Below are positions 48,342 through 56,249 of a stretch of 64,000 nucleotides of DNA, piece by piece. Position 1 is the first letter of the stretch. Each line of letters starts with the position of its first letter. A model generated the notes under the pieces. The model had not been told where the DNA came from. It worked only from the letters and a program-made list of their open reading frames with translations, and searched no databases. The translations under genes and the position numbers were made by a program. The DNA is from Rhodospirillaceae bacterium (GTDB lineage: Bacteria > Pseudomonadota > Alphaproteobacteria > UBA8366 > Aestuariispiraceae). The DNA lies in contig PAQY01000005.1 in assembly GCA_002709955.1 (NCBI GenBank), forward strand, positions 62,001 to 126,000, written 5' to 3'.

Positions 48342-48348
48342 AAAGTTT

Positions 48349-50160
48349 CTATAACCGCTTATCTGCATAGCCGCGCGGGGTGAAGGCGCGGGGTGTGCCG
48401 GCATGGTCGAAGGCCCGCGTTGTGGAACTTCCGATCACCACCAGGGTGAACATATCCACCACGGACGGGTCGAAATCCTGCAAGGTTGTGACCGTCACGC
48501 TTTCTTCCGGGCGGCCCAATTGGCGACACAGGGCGACCGGCGTTGTTGGTGGACGTTGCGTCAGAAAGACTTCACGCGCTTCTGGCAGTAATGTGCGGCG
48601 GCGCTTGCTTTGGGGATTATAGAAGGCGGTGACAAAATCCCCCTGGGCGGCAGCGGCCAGACGTTGGCGGATCGCTGCAACCGGCGTCAGCAGATCTGAC
48701 AGGCTGATCAGGCAGAAATCATGCCCCATCGGGGCCCCCAGGCGCGCAGCGGCCAGTTGAAAGGCGGAAATACCGGGCACAACCTCAACATCCACACCCA
48801 TAAGGTTGCGATCTTGCGTTTCTGCCAGAAGCTCGAAAACTAGGGTTGCCAAGGCATAGATACCCGGATCACCAGAGCAGACCAGGGAAACCGTCTGTCC
48901 TTGTGCCGCCAGAGCCAGAGCCTTTGCCGCCCGGGCCTCTTCTGCACCCAGATCGGACTCATAGACCGGTTTGTCCCCGATCAGATCAGCGGCGAGATCC
49001 AGATACAGCCGATACCCCACCACCGCATCTGACGCCAGAATGGCCCGCGCCGCTGCCCCGGTGCGATAGGCCGCATCCCCAGGTCCAACCCCCACGACGA
49101 AGAGCCGCCCCGGCGCGCGCCCCGCACTGATATCCACAGACGCACCCTGTGCCCGCGCAATGGCGCAGGTATAGGGGCCGCTGCGGCGCTTTTCCGTGAC
49201 AAATCGCGCCGTGCGGCCTGCCAGGGCCAGCGCGGATGCCTCAGCCACGCCATGACAGCCGATTTCCTGAAAAACCACATCAGACGGATTGGGTAGATGG
49301 GGTGTCAGGGCTTCCAATTCCGCAGCCGTGAACAGGCGAATGGGTCGATCCAGAGCCTGAGAAACTGCCTTCAGCGCCGCCTCATCCCCCTTTAAATCCA
49401 CCGTGCCGATGGCGGCGATGGCAGACGGGTCCAGCCCGGTATCAGCCAAAACAGACTGCACGAAGTCCACCAGACCGTCTGCCGGGGCGTGGCGTTCACA
49501 GCCAATACCAATGGCCAGGCTGGGGGGCGTCAAAACCACCTGACCCGTGGCGGGTTCCACCTGTCGATCCGTGATCAGGACCTGCGGCACCTCGCCCGGC
49601 CCCACCGCCTGAAACACTTCCTTGGGTGGCCAGCTTGGATCACCGCATTCCGGGCGCAGGGTTATCGTTTCCCCGGCCAACAGCCGTGCCGTCACAGATT
49701 TCACGGCCTGCGGGGTTTTCAGGGTCCAGCCTGCGGGTGGATCATCCAGCGCGAATCCCAGTGTGCGGTCCCCGGCGGTCGTGATGGCGGCTGTCCCGCC
49801 CAATCCGTCAGCCAGCCGGGTTGCCAGAGAATTTGCCCCGCGATGGCCCCCCAACAAAGGCACCACCATGGTTCCGTCTTCCGACACGGACAGAACCGGC
49901 GCATCCTGCCACTTATCCGCGGCCAGGGGGGCCAGCGCCCGAATCAAGATCCCCGCCGCACACAGGCCGATCACCGTCCAGCCCTGGGCATATAATTCCC
50001 GCAGGCAGGCCAGCGTATCGTCAAAAACATGATCCGCACCGGTCACGCGGTCCGCCTTGCCGTAAATAACAGCACTGGGCAGGATTTCACGGGCGCGCAA
50101 GGCGGTTTCTGCGCCGCGCTGGGTCAGCGCGACCAGGGCAATGGGGGCCTGATGGGTCAT
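48349..50160 (-). CDS. cobJ: CbiG-CobJ fusion: cobalt-precorrin-5A hydrolase/precorrin-3B C17-methyltransferase
   Basis: A 603-aa fusion. Residues 1-340 are CbiG-like (GWTVIGLCAAGILIRALAP; VPLLGGHRGANSLATRLAD; SLAIGIGCERHAPADGL), which opens the lactone ring of cobalt-precorrin-5A. Residues about 345-600 are CobJ, the C17 methyltransferase (LFVVGVGPGDAAYRTGAA; VCSGDPGIYALATLV; FYNPQSKRR). Fusions of these two are known. It overlaps cobI by four bases. The stop lies 7 bases from the right repeat of the GxxExxY cassette. Confidence 0.93.
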   Translation of the reverse strand: MTHQAPIALVALTQRGAETALRAREILPSAVIYGKADRVTGADHVFDDTLACLRELYAQGWTVIGLCAAGILIRALAPLAADKWQDAPVLSVSEDGTMVVPLLGGHRGANSLATRLADGLGGTAAITTAGDRTLGFALDDPPAGWTLKTPQAVKSVTARLLAGETITLRPECGDPSWPPKEVFQAVGPGEVPQVLITDRQVEPATGQVVLTPPSLAIGIGCERHAPADGLVDFVQSVLADTGLDPSAIAAIGTVDLKGDEAALKAVSQALDRPIRLFTAAELEALTPHLPNPSDVVFQEIGCHGVAEASALALAGRTARFVTEKRRSGPYTCAIARAQGASVDISAGRAPGRLFVVGVGPGDAAYRTGAAARAILASDAVVGYRLYLDLAADLIGDKPVYESDLGAEEARAAKALALAAQGQTVSLVCSGDPGIYALATLVFELLAETQDRNLMGVDVEVVPGISAFQLAAARLGAPMGHDFCLISLSDLLTPVAAIRQRLAAAAQGDFVTAFYNPQSKRRRTLLPEAREVFLTQRPPTTPVALCRQLGRPEESVTVTTLQDFDPSVVDMFTLVVIGSSTTRAFDHAGTPRAFTPRGYADKRL

Positions 50161-50900
50161 TCCGCCGCCTCACCCATTCCCGTGATCCAGGCATCCCGCC
50201 GCCGATGCACCAGCACCATGGAGAAATAGGGGGCTGTTTCATGGGGATAGTCCGACAGGGCACAGACGGTCTGGCGATCCCCCATCGTGGCGTGACCGAT
50301 ATAGCGGGCCTGATCCATCAATCCCGTGGCCTCCAAGGCCCGGCGCAGTTTTGGCAAATGCCGCCCGATCTTGATGATCGCAGCCGCGTCGATTTCCTCC
50401 AAACGCTTGATCAGGACATCTTCGTCCAGGGGGGCGGGCAGGATGGTCAGAACATCATTGCGCGCCGCCAGCGGTGCCCCGGTCGCCGCTGCTGTCGCCA
50501 TCAGGGAGGAAACGCCGGGCACAACTTCCACCGGGAACCGATCAGACAGACGCCCGAACAGATACATAAAGGACCCATAGAAAAAGGGATCCCCCTCGCA
50601 CAGCACGGCAACATCCCGGCCAGCTTTCAGATGATCTGCGATGGTCAGGGCAGCATCGTCATAGACCTGTTGTGCTGGAAAGCGTTTCACATCCATCGGC
50701 ATGCGAATGGCGATTTCGATATGATGGCCGTCCAGATGCGGGGCCGCGATGCTCCGCGCGAGAGACTCCCCCTCCAGCGGTGCAGGCCAGGCCAGAACCG
50801 GAACGGATGTCAAAATCCGCAGTGCTTTCAGTGTGATCAGTTCCGGATCACCGGGCCCAACGCCCAATCCGTATAACGTGCCAAAAACCGGATCAGTCAT
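50157..50900 (-). CDS. cobI: Precorrin-2 C20-methyltransferase
   Basis: CobI/CbiL methylates C20 of (cobalt-)precorrin-2. The 247-aa product has LYGLGVGPGDPELITLKAL, VLCEGDPFFYGSFMYLFGRL and VVPGVSSLMATAAATGAPL. The start overlaps the cobL stop and the stop overlaps the cobJ start by four bases each, so translation is coupled through the operon. Confidence 0.96.
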   Translation of the reverse strand: MTDPVFGTLYGLGVGPGDPELITLKALRILTSVPVLAWPAPLEGESLARSIAAPHLDGHHIEIAIRMPMDVKRFPAQQVYDDAALTIADHLKAGRDVAVLCEGDPFFYGSFMYLFGRLSDRFPVEVVPGVSSLMATAAATGAPLAARNDVLTILPAPLDEDVLIKRLEEIDAAAIIKIGRHLPKLRRALEATGLMDQARYIGHATMGDRQTVCALSDYPHETAPYFSMVLVHRRRDAWITGMGEAAE

Positions 50901-52117
50901 ACAGGTTTCCTAATCGAATATTGCGTCACAGGCATCAGGGGACGCCAGCCATGATAGGGCCCGACAGGCTCCAGCCGAGACACAGCGATGCGGGCCAGAT
51001 CGCCGCCCCAATCTGCAAACAGGCCAGCCAGGCGGGTCTCGCTTTCCATCGTCACCGCATTGGCGACCAGCATGCCGCCGGGGGCCAACCGTTCCCACGC
51101 GATTTCCGCCATTCCCGGCTTGGAAACACCGCCGCCCAGAAAGATTGCATCCGGCGCGCCCTTGATCTCGCCATAGGCTTCCGGCGCAGGGCCTTCGATC
51201 AGATCCAAATGGGGCGTACCCAGGCTGGCGGCATTGCGGGCGATCAGGCGACAGCGGGTCTTGTCCCGCTCTATCGCAACCGCCCTGCCTCCGGCGCGCA
51301 TCCATTCAATGGCAACCGATCCGCACCCGGCACCGACATCCCAAAGCATCGCCCCCCGACGCGGCATCAGCTTCGCCAGGGTGGCGGCGCGAATCTCTCG
51401 CTTGGTCATCTGACCATCGTGGTGAAAGGCCTCGTCGGGCAATCCTGGTGTCTTCGATAATATGGTCGCGCTGGGTTCCGGCTGAAGCAGCACCGCGATA
51501 GTATTCAGGTCCGCCCCGGCGGGGATATCCCAACCCCGCGCCACACCTTCGATCGCCCGCTGTTTCGGGCCGCCCAGATGTTCCAGGACCACGACTGTAC
51601 TGGCCCCATAGCCTTCCGCTGTCAGCAGGCCAGCCACCTGGGCCGGGGTATCAGCATTTTCCGACAGAATGAACAGCCGCGCGCCGGGCTCCAAATGGGC
51701 GGAAAGCAGACTCAAGGGGCGGCCATGCAGGGTCAGGCGTGTCACGTCTTCCAGCGGCCAGCCCAGATGGGCGGCGGCCAGGGAAAATGCGCCGGGCGCG
51801 GGCAAAACCGTCAAGGCATCACGCCCGAAGGCCCGCCCCAGGGTGACCCCGATGCCATAGCTCATGGGATCGCCGGTTGCCAGGACACAGACGGCCCGAC
51901 CCCTGCGGGCGGCCAGGTCCGCGACGGTATCGCTCAGCGGTGTACGCCAGGTCAGCCGCTCCGCCTTATGGGCAGCGGGGATCATGGCGAGGTGCCGATC
52001 GCCCCCGACCAGAACCTCAGCCCCCTCAATCAGGGTGCGGCCAGCCGGGGCAACCGCATCCAGGCCATCCTCCCCAATCCCTATAATGGATAACCATGCA
52101 GCGGATTTTGCGGTCAT
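50897..52117 (-). CDS. cobL: Precorrin-6Y C5,15-methyltransferase (decarboxylating), CbiE-CbiT fusion
   Basis: A 406-aa two-domain enzyme. The CbiE part (residues 1-200) has the tetrapyrrole methylase fold (SIIGIGEDGLDAVAP; VLATGDPMSYGIGV; VLPAPGAFSLAAAHLGWP). The CbiT part (about 225-405) is a Rossmann methyltransferase that also removes the C12 acetate (MLWDVGAGCGSVAIEWMRAG). Coupled to cobH by a one-base overlap (TAATG) and to cobI by four bases. Confidence 0.96.
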   Translation of the reverse strand: MTAKSAAWLSIIGIGEDGLDAVAPAGRTLIEGAEVLVGGDRHLAMIPAAHKAERLTWRTPLSDTVADLAARRGRAVCVLATGDPMSYGIGVTLGRAFGRDALTVLPAPGAFSLAAAHLGWPLEDVTRLTLHGRPLSLLSAHLEPGARLFILSENADTPAQVAGLLTAEGYGASTVVVLEHLGGPKQRAIEGVARGWDIPAGADLNTIAVLLQPEPSATILSKTPGLPDEAFHHDGQMTKREIRAATLAKLMPRRGAMLWDVGAGCGSVAIEWMRAGGRAVAIERDKTRCRLIARNAASLGTPHLDLIEGPAPEAYGEIKGAPDAIFLGGGVSKPGMAEIAWERLAPGGMLVANAVTMESETRLAGLFADWGGDLARIAVSRLEPVGPYHGWRPLMPVTQYSIRKPV

Positions 52118-52755
52118 TATGTGTCCAGGCTCCCGGTCAAGGCGTTGACGGCTGCGGCGGCGAGGGCGCTGCCTCCTTCCCGCCCGGTCAGGGCGATATA
52201 GGGAAGGCCCGACTCGATCAAGGCCTGTTTCGATTCAGCCGCCCCGACAAAGCCGACCGGAAAGCCCAGGATCAAGGCCGGTTTCGGGAAGCCGTCATGG
52301 ATACGCTCCAGCAAATGAAACAGGGCGGTGGGCGCATTGCCGATTGCAACGACAGCCCCCGCCAACCAAGGCTGCCACAGATCAACAGCCGCGGCAGACC
52401 GCGTTGTCCCCAACCGCTGGGCCAGGGGGGCGACGGCCCCTAATCCCAAGGTGCACATTACCTCGTTGTGCATGGGCAGGCGGCTGCGGATGATGCCTTT
52501 CGACACCATTTCAACATCGCACAGGACGGGCTTTCCCGCCGCCAGGGCCTGGCGACCCATGTCGACGGCACCGGCACTGGCCCGCAAGCCTGACACGATA
52601 TCCGGTCGCCCACAGGTGTGGATCAAGCGGATGGCAACATCCTGCAGATCATCAGGCACCGCAGACAGATCCGACGCCTCCCGGATCAAGCGTGCGCTTT
52701 CCCGATAGATTTCCGCCGGGTCCTTGATATAGCGATAGGGGGGAGAGGCCGTCAC
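52117..52755 (-). CDS. cobH: Precorrin-8X methylmutase
   Basis: CobH/CbiC moves a methyl group from C11 to C12. The 212-aa product has YIKDPAEIYRESARLIREA, IHTCGRPDIVSGLRAS and GFVGAAESKQALIESGLPYIAL. A GTG at 52755 has a GGGG stretch 8 bases upstream; a TTG at 52773 overlapping the cbiX stop by four bases is the alternative and would add six residues. Confidence 0.93.
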   Translation of the reverse strand: MTASPPYRYIKDPAEIYRESARLIREASDLSAVPDDLQDVAIRLIHTCGRPDIVSGLRASAGAVDMGRQALAAGKPVLCDVEMVSKGIIRSRLPMHNEVMCTLGLGAVAPLAQRLGTTRSAAAVDLWQPWLAGAVVAIGNAPTALFHLLERIHDGFPKPALILGFPVGFVGAAESKQALIESGLPYIALTGREGGSALAAAAVNALTGSLDT

Positions 52756-52769
52756 GATGCCGATCCCCG

Positions 52770-54014
52770 TCAATCCGGCTTCGGCAATGTCACACCTTCC
52801 GTCATGCTGCGCGGACCATGCGGATGATCCGCCTGAGGATAGGGATGGTGGTGGTGATCGTGCCCATGATCATGCCCGTGCCCGTGAGAATGACCATGTC
52901 CGTGGTCATGGTCATGGTCATGCCCATGGTCATGACTGTGGCCGTGCTGGTGGTCGTGCCCATGGTCATGAGAATGGTCGTGGTCATGCGGGTGTCCATG
53001 GTCATGATTGTGCTCATGGTCATGCCCGTGCCCATGATCGTGGCTGTGCCCATGATCTTCCGCGGGACCGGTGCCGATGCCTTCGACATGATGGTGATGG
53101 CTTTCCTGCGGCAGGCCAACCTCGTCTTCGAAGCCCAGAACCTGATTGCGGTATTTGCACATCTGACAGTTCATGTTGTTCGCGCCCTCAACAATCTCCA
53201 TCAGGCGCTCTGCAAAGGTTTCCATGACCATCGGATGATCATTCAGATAACCGGCCTTCACGAATTCCAGCTCCGGGTGCCGGGCGGCGACCTGGTCTGT
53301 GTAATCATAGATGCGTTTGATCAGAATGCCGGTGAACAGGAAATAGGGGAACACGACGATCCGCTTGTATCCCATACGGGCGCAATGCTCCAGGGCGGGC
53401 TCTACCAGCGGGAAGGTCACACCGGAATACCCGACTTCCATCCAGCCAAAGCCCATGCCCTCCCACAGCATCCGTGCCACTTTGGCGACATTGGAGTTGG
53501 CATCGGGATCAGACGCGCCACGTCCGATGACGCATAACAGGGTTTCATGCCGGGAAATGGCGGGATCCAGCGGGGCCAGGGCCTCTTCGATGCGCCCGGC
53601 AGCCGCCTTCAGCATTTTCAGATCCACCGCCAGTTCGCGACCATATTTGATCGACAGGCCGGGATTTTGTGCCTGATAGGTGTTCAGGACGGACGGGATG
53701 TCATTTTTCGCATGGCCGGCGGCAAACAGCATGCCCGGCACGGCCAGCACGCGGGTCACGCCCTGCTCTTGCAGCTTATCCAGACCAGTGCGGATGATCG
53801 GTGTCGCGAATTCCAGAAAGCCATATTCGACCGGCAGATGCGGAAAGCGGGCCTTCATGGCCTGGGCGATCTGCTCAAATTCCGACACGGCACCAACGTC
53901 GCGGCTGCCATGGCCACAGATCATGATGCCGACCTTGTCGTCGTCAATATGGGTAGGAATCGAAAATTGGGTATCGACGGTCGCTGAGAGCGCCGCGGCT
54001 GTATTATTGGACAT
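52770..54014 (-). CDS. cbiX: Sirohydrochlorin cobaltochelatase CbiX, with MxCxxC motif and His-rich tail
   Basis: A 414-aa long-type CbiX, which inserts cobalt into sirohydrochlorin at the start of the cobalt-early corrin pathway. Two chelatase halves are seen: IMICGHGSRDVGAVSEFEQI near residue 32 and LLCVIGRGASDPDAN near 160. MNCQMC (281-286) matches the Fe-S motif of long CbiX. Residues about 318-400 are almost only His, Asp and Gly, a likely cobalt or nickel store. The ATG at 54014 has a GGGGG site; the open frame reaches 54107. It is the first gene of the operon, which lacks cbiD, cbiJ/cobK, cbiA, cbiB and cobNST in this window. Confidence 0.93.
   Translation of the reverse strand: MSNNTAAALSATVDTQFSIPTHIDDDKVGIMICGHGSRDVGAVSEFEQIAQAMKARFPHLPVEYGFLEFATPIIRTGLDKLQEQGVTRVLAVPGMLFAAGHAKNDIPSVLNTYQAQNPGLSIKYGRELAVDLKMLKAAAGRIEEALAPLDPAISRHETLLCVIGRGASDPDANSNVAKVARMLWEGMGFGWMEVGYSGVTFPLVEPALEHCARMGYKRIVVFPYFLFTGILIKRIYDYTDQVAARHPELEFVKAGYLNDHPMVMETFAERLMEIVEGANNMNCQMCKYRNQVLGFEDEVGLPQESHHHHVEGIGTGPAEDHGHSHDHGHGHDHEHNHDHGHPHDHDHSHDHGHDHQHGHSHDHGHDHDHDHGHGHSHGHGHDHGHDHHHHPYPQADHPHGPRSMTEGVTLPKPD
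52814..53057. repeat. Low-complexity CATGGTCATG-type DNA encoding the CbiX His-rich tail
   Basis: About 240 bases built from short variants of CATGGTCATG/CATGGCC units, corresponding to His-Asp-Gly-rich codons on the minus strand. Spacing is irregular, so it is not a CRISPR array. Such DNA can change length by slippage while staying in frame. Confidence 0.75.
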
Positions 54015-54080
54015 ATTTGCCCCCGTCCTGGCTTGGGTTCTTATTAAGGCTCCACGCATCCGACCCAAATTTGCCCCCGT
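54015..54080. repeat. Two copies of ATTTGCCCCCGT upstream of cbiX
   Basis: The 12-mer occurs at 54015-54026 (touching the cbiX ATG) and at 54069-54080, in the same orientation. It lies in the leader of the cobalamin operon. The first copy supplies the ribosome site of cbiX. The purpose of the second is unknown; it may be a duplication or an alternative start region. Confidence 0.6.
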
Positions 54081-54182
54081 GTCGGTGGGGTGCTCATGGA
54101 CTGACACCTAACAGACCCAACACGCCCCGTCAGCCGAAAAACCGTCCGGCTTTAAAAGGTTTGCGACAGGGCCGGATTTACA

Positions 54183-54737
54183 TCACCCCCTCGGCGCGTG
54201 CTTGTTTAAGATGCGCTGTAGGGTGCGGCGGTGCATTTTCAGGCGGCGCGCGGTTTCGGAGACGTTTCGGTTGCATTGTTCAAACACCCGCTGGATATGT
54301 TCCCAGCGCACGCGGTCGGCTGACATCGGGTCTTCCGGTGGTGGCGGCAGGGGGCGGTCGTGTTCCAACAGGGCGGCGATGATCTGGTCCGCATCGGCGG
54401 GCTTGGCCAGGTAATCGATCGCGCCCTTTTTCACCGCCGTCACGGCACTGGCGATATTGCCATAGCCGGTCAGCATGACGATGCGGATATCATGGCGGGC
54501 ATCGCGCAGGGCCTCCACCACATCCAGGCCGTTGCCGTCTTCCAAGCGCATGTCGATCACGGCATAGGCAGGGGGGCGATTGGCTGCGACATCCAGGCCT
54601 TCCGCGACCCCGGCGGCGCTGCGCACCTCGAACCCGCGTTGTTCCATGGCCCGCGCCAGCCTGTTTCTCAACGGGGCATCATCATCGACGATTAACAGGG
54701 TGCGGTCCCGGATATGGGCGGGCAACATGTCAGACAT
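54183..54737 (-). CDS. regA: Redox response regulator RegA/PrrA/ActR type
   Basis: A 184-aa response regulator. The receiver domain (about 12-125) has LLIVDDDAPL, the phospho-acceptor Asp62 in VIDMRLEDG and the Lys in DYLAKPAD. After a Pro linker (PLPPPPED) the Fis-type helix-turn-helix ends the protein (NVSETARRLKMHRRTLQRIL), almost unchanged in RegA homologues. RegA controls photosynthesis, respiration or nitrogen genes by redox state. It follows regB on the same strand, 40 bases downstream. Confidence 0.95.
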   Translation of the reverse strand: MSDMLPAHIRDRTLLIVDDDAPLRNRLARAMEQRGFEVRSAAGVAEGLDVAANRPPAYAVIDMRLEDGNGLDVVEALRDARHDIRIVMLTGYGNIASAVTAVKKGAIDYLAKPADADQIIAALLEHDRPLPPPPEDPMSADRVRWEHIQRVFEQCNRNVSETARRLKMHRRTLQRILNKHAPRG

Positions 54738-54777
54738 TGTCTTCTGTTCCTAACCTGATGTGTCTCTTATCAGCAAA

Positions 54778-56130
54778 CTATAGTGCGTCGCCCTGGACTT
54801 CCAACACCCTGCGCGGCCAGCGGATCAGGATCTCCGCACCCTTGCGATTGCGAAACACGGTTTCCGCCCCGATGCGTTCCAACAGGGTTGTGGCGATAAA
54901 TACCCCTAAACCCATATGGCCATTCTGACCAGCCCGGGTCGACAGATACGGTTCCCCCAACGTCTGTAACACGGCATTGGAAAATCCAGGCCCGTCGTCA
55001 TGAATGGAAATCCAGACATCATTTTTGGTCCAATACAGGCGCACCGTAACGGCGCTGCGGGCGAACTGTCCGGCATTGGATATGAAATTGCCCAGGCCAT
55101 GCAGGAATTCCGGCGTGCGCGGCACCAACGGTTCCGCCCCGTCACAGGATTCATCGATCTGAACATCCAGGGTGATCCTGTCTGGCACATGTTCATCGCT
55201 GGCAATCTCAACCAGATTTGACAGGGGCAGAATTTCAAACGGATCCCCGGTCGCCGCGCCTGGACGCGAAGACAGGCCAACCAATATATCCCGGCATCGA
55301 TCCGACTGGCTCTTCAACAGGGCGACATCTTCATATAAGGGACTGTTCGGCGGGACCGTGCGCATCAATTCCTGGGACACCACCGCGATTGTCGCCAGGG
55401 GGGAACCCAATTCATGCGCCGCCGCCGCGGCCAGCGTGCCCAGGGCGGACAATTCCCGCTCCCGCGCCAGGGCATCGTCAGATTCGGACAGGGCATCGGT
55501 CAAGCGCCTGGATTCTTCCGATGCGGTCCACACAAAGGTCGCGATAAAAACCAGCGACATGGTGATCGCGGTCCATATCCCCAGGCGATAGACAAAGGGC
55601 AGTGCGACGCCCAAAGGGGTCTCCCACGGCAGGGGCAGATGCACAAAGGACAGCACTGTTGCGGCCCCCACCGCCAGGGCGGTCAGCGCCAGGGTCGCGC
55701 GCCGGGACAAAATCGTTGCAGAAACCGTGACCGGGGCCAGCAACAACAGGGCAAACGGGTTTTGCAATCCACCCGTGAAACCAATCAGGCTGGCCAATTG
55801 CAAAAGATCAAACCCCAGAACCAGCGATGCGCGCCTTTGGCTCAATCGTCGGGGGCGCGACGCCATCAAGACCAGATTTGATATCGCCAGCGCCGTGGTC
55901 GCCAACAGACAGGGCAACAGGGCAAAGGGAAATTCAAACGCGATGGAGACAATAATGACCGTCAATAACTGACCGGCTACCGCGATCCACCGCAGCATGA
56001 CCAGGGTCGACAGGCTTAACCCGATGGGTCGTGCCTCTGCAACACGGGCCTGGTGCAGTGCGCGCTTGACCCGAAACCACCCCGTGGGTCGGGAAAAGTC
56101 ACGGGTCGATGAATTGTGATTCTGATCCAT
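54778..56130 (-). CDS. regB: Redox sensor histidine kinase RegB/PrrB/ActS type
   Basis: A 450-aa membrane kinase. Six membrane helices lie in residues about 40-205, with the ubiquinone-binding signature GGLQNPF at 120-126. The H-box His is 239 in AAAAHELGSPL, and Cys279 in SDRCRDIL matches the redox-active Cys of RegB. The ATPase domain has NFISNAGQFA, DDGPGF and GLGVFIATTLLERIG. It senses quinone and redox state and phosphorylates RegA. The senC gene that separates the pair in Rhodobacter is absent. The 119 bases between this gene and the next hold only a weak GGGAT/ATCCC hairpin. Confidence 0.95.
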   Translation of the reverse strand: MDQNHNSSTRDFSRPTGWFRVKRALHQARVAEARPIGLSLSTLVMLRWIAVAGQLLTVIIVSIAFEFPFALLPCLLATTALAISNLVLMASRPRRLSQRRASLVLGFDLLQLASLIGFTGGLQNPFALLLLAPVTVSATILSRRATLALTALAVGAATVLSFVHLPLPWETPLGVALPFVYRLGIWTAITMSLVFIATFVWTASEESRRLTDALSESDDALARERELSALGTLAAAAAHELGSPLATIAVVSQELMRTVPPNSPLYEDVALLKSQSDRCRDILVGLSSRPGAATGDPFEILPLSNLVEIASDEHVPDRITLDVQIDESCDGAEPLVPRTPEFLHGLGNFISNAGQFARSAVTVRLYWTKNDVWISIHDDGPGFSNAVLQTLGEPYLSTRAGQNGHMGLGVFIATTLLERIGAETVFRNRKGAEILIRWPRRVLEVQGDAL

Positions 56131-56249
56131 TGTAGACGCCTTGGGGCAACCAGGCCGTGCCGTGCAGGACCCATTGGGGGTTCACGCCAAAGCTTAGGCA
56201 GTCATCCCCGTCGCGTCACCCTAAAATGACCGGCAGGGGATAATCATCC

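Noticed and set aside
52814-53057. Repeats resembling a CRISPR array
   Set aside because: Units are short, irregular and have no spacers; they are His/Asp/Gly codons of cbiX.
54015-54182. Cobalamin riboswitch upstream of cbiX
   Set aside because: AAGCCAGGAC resembles part of the B12 box, but the rest of the conserved core and the GCCACTG-type element are missing.
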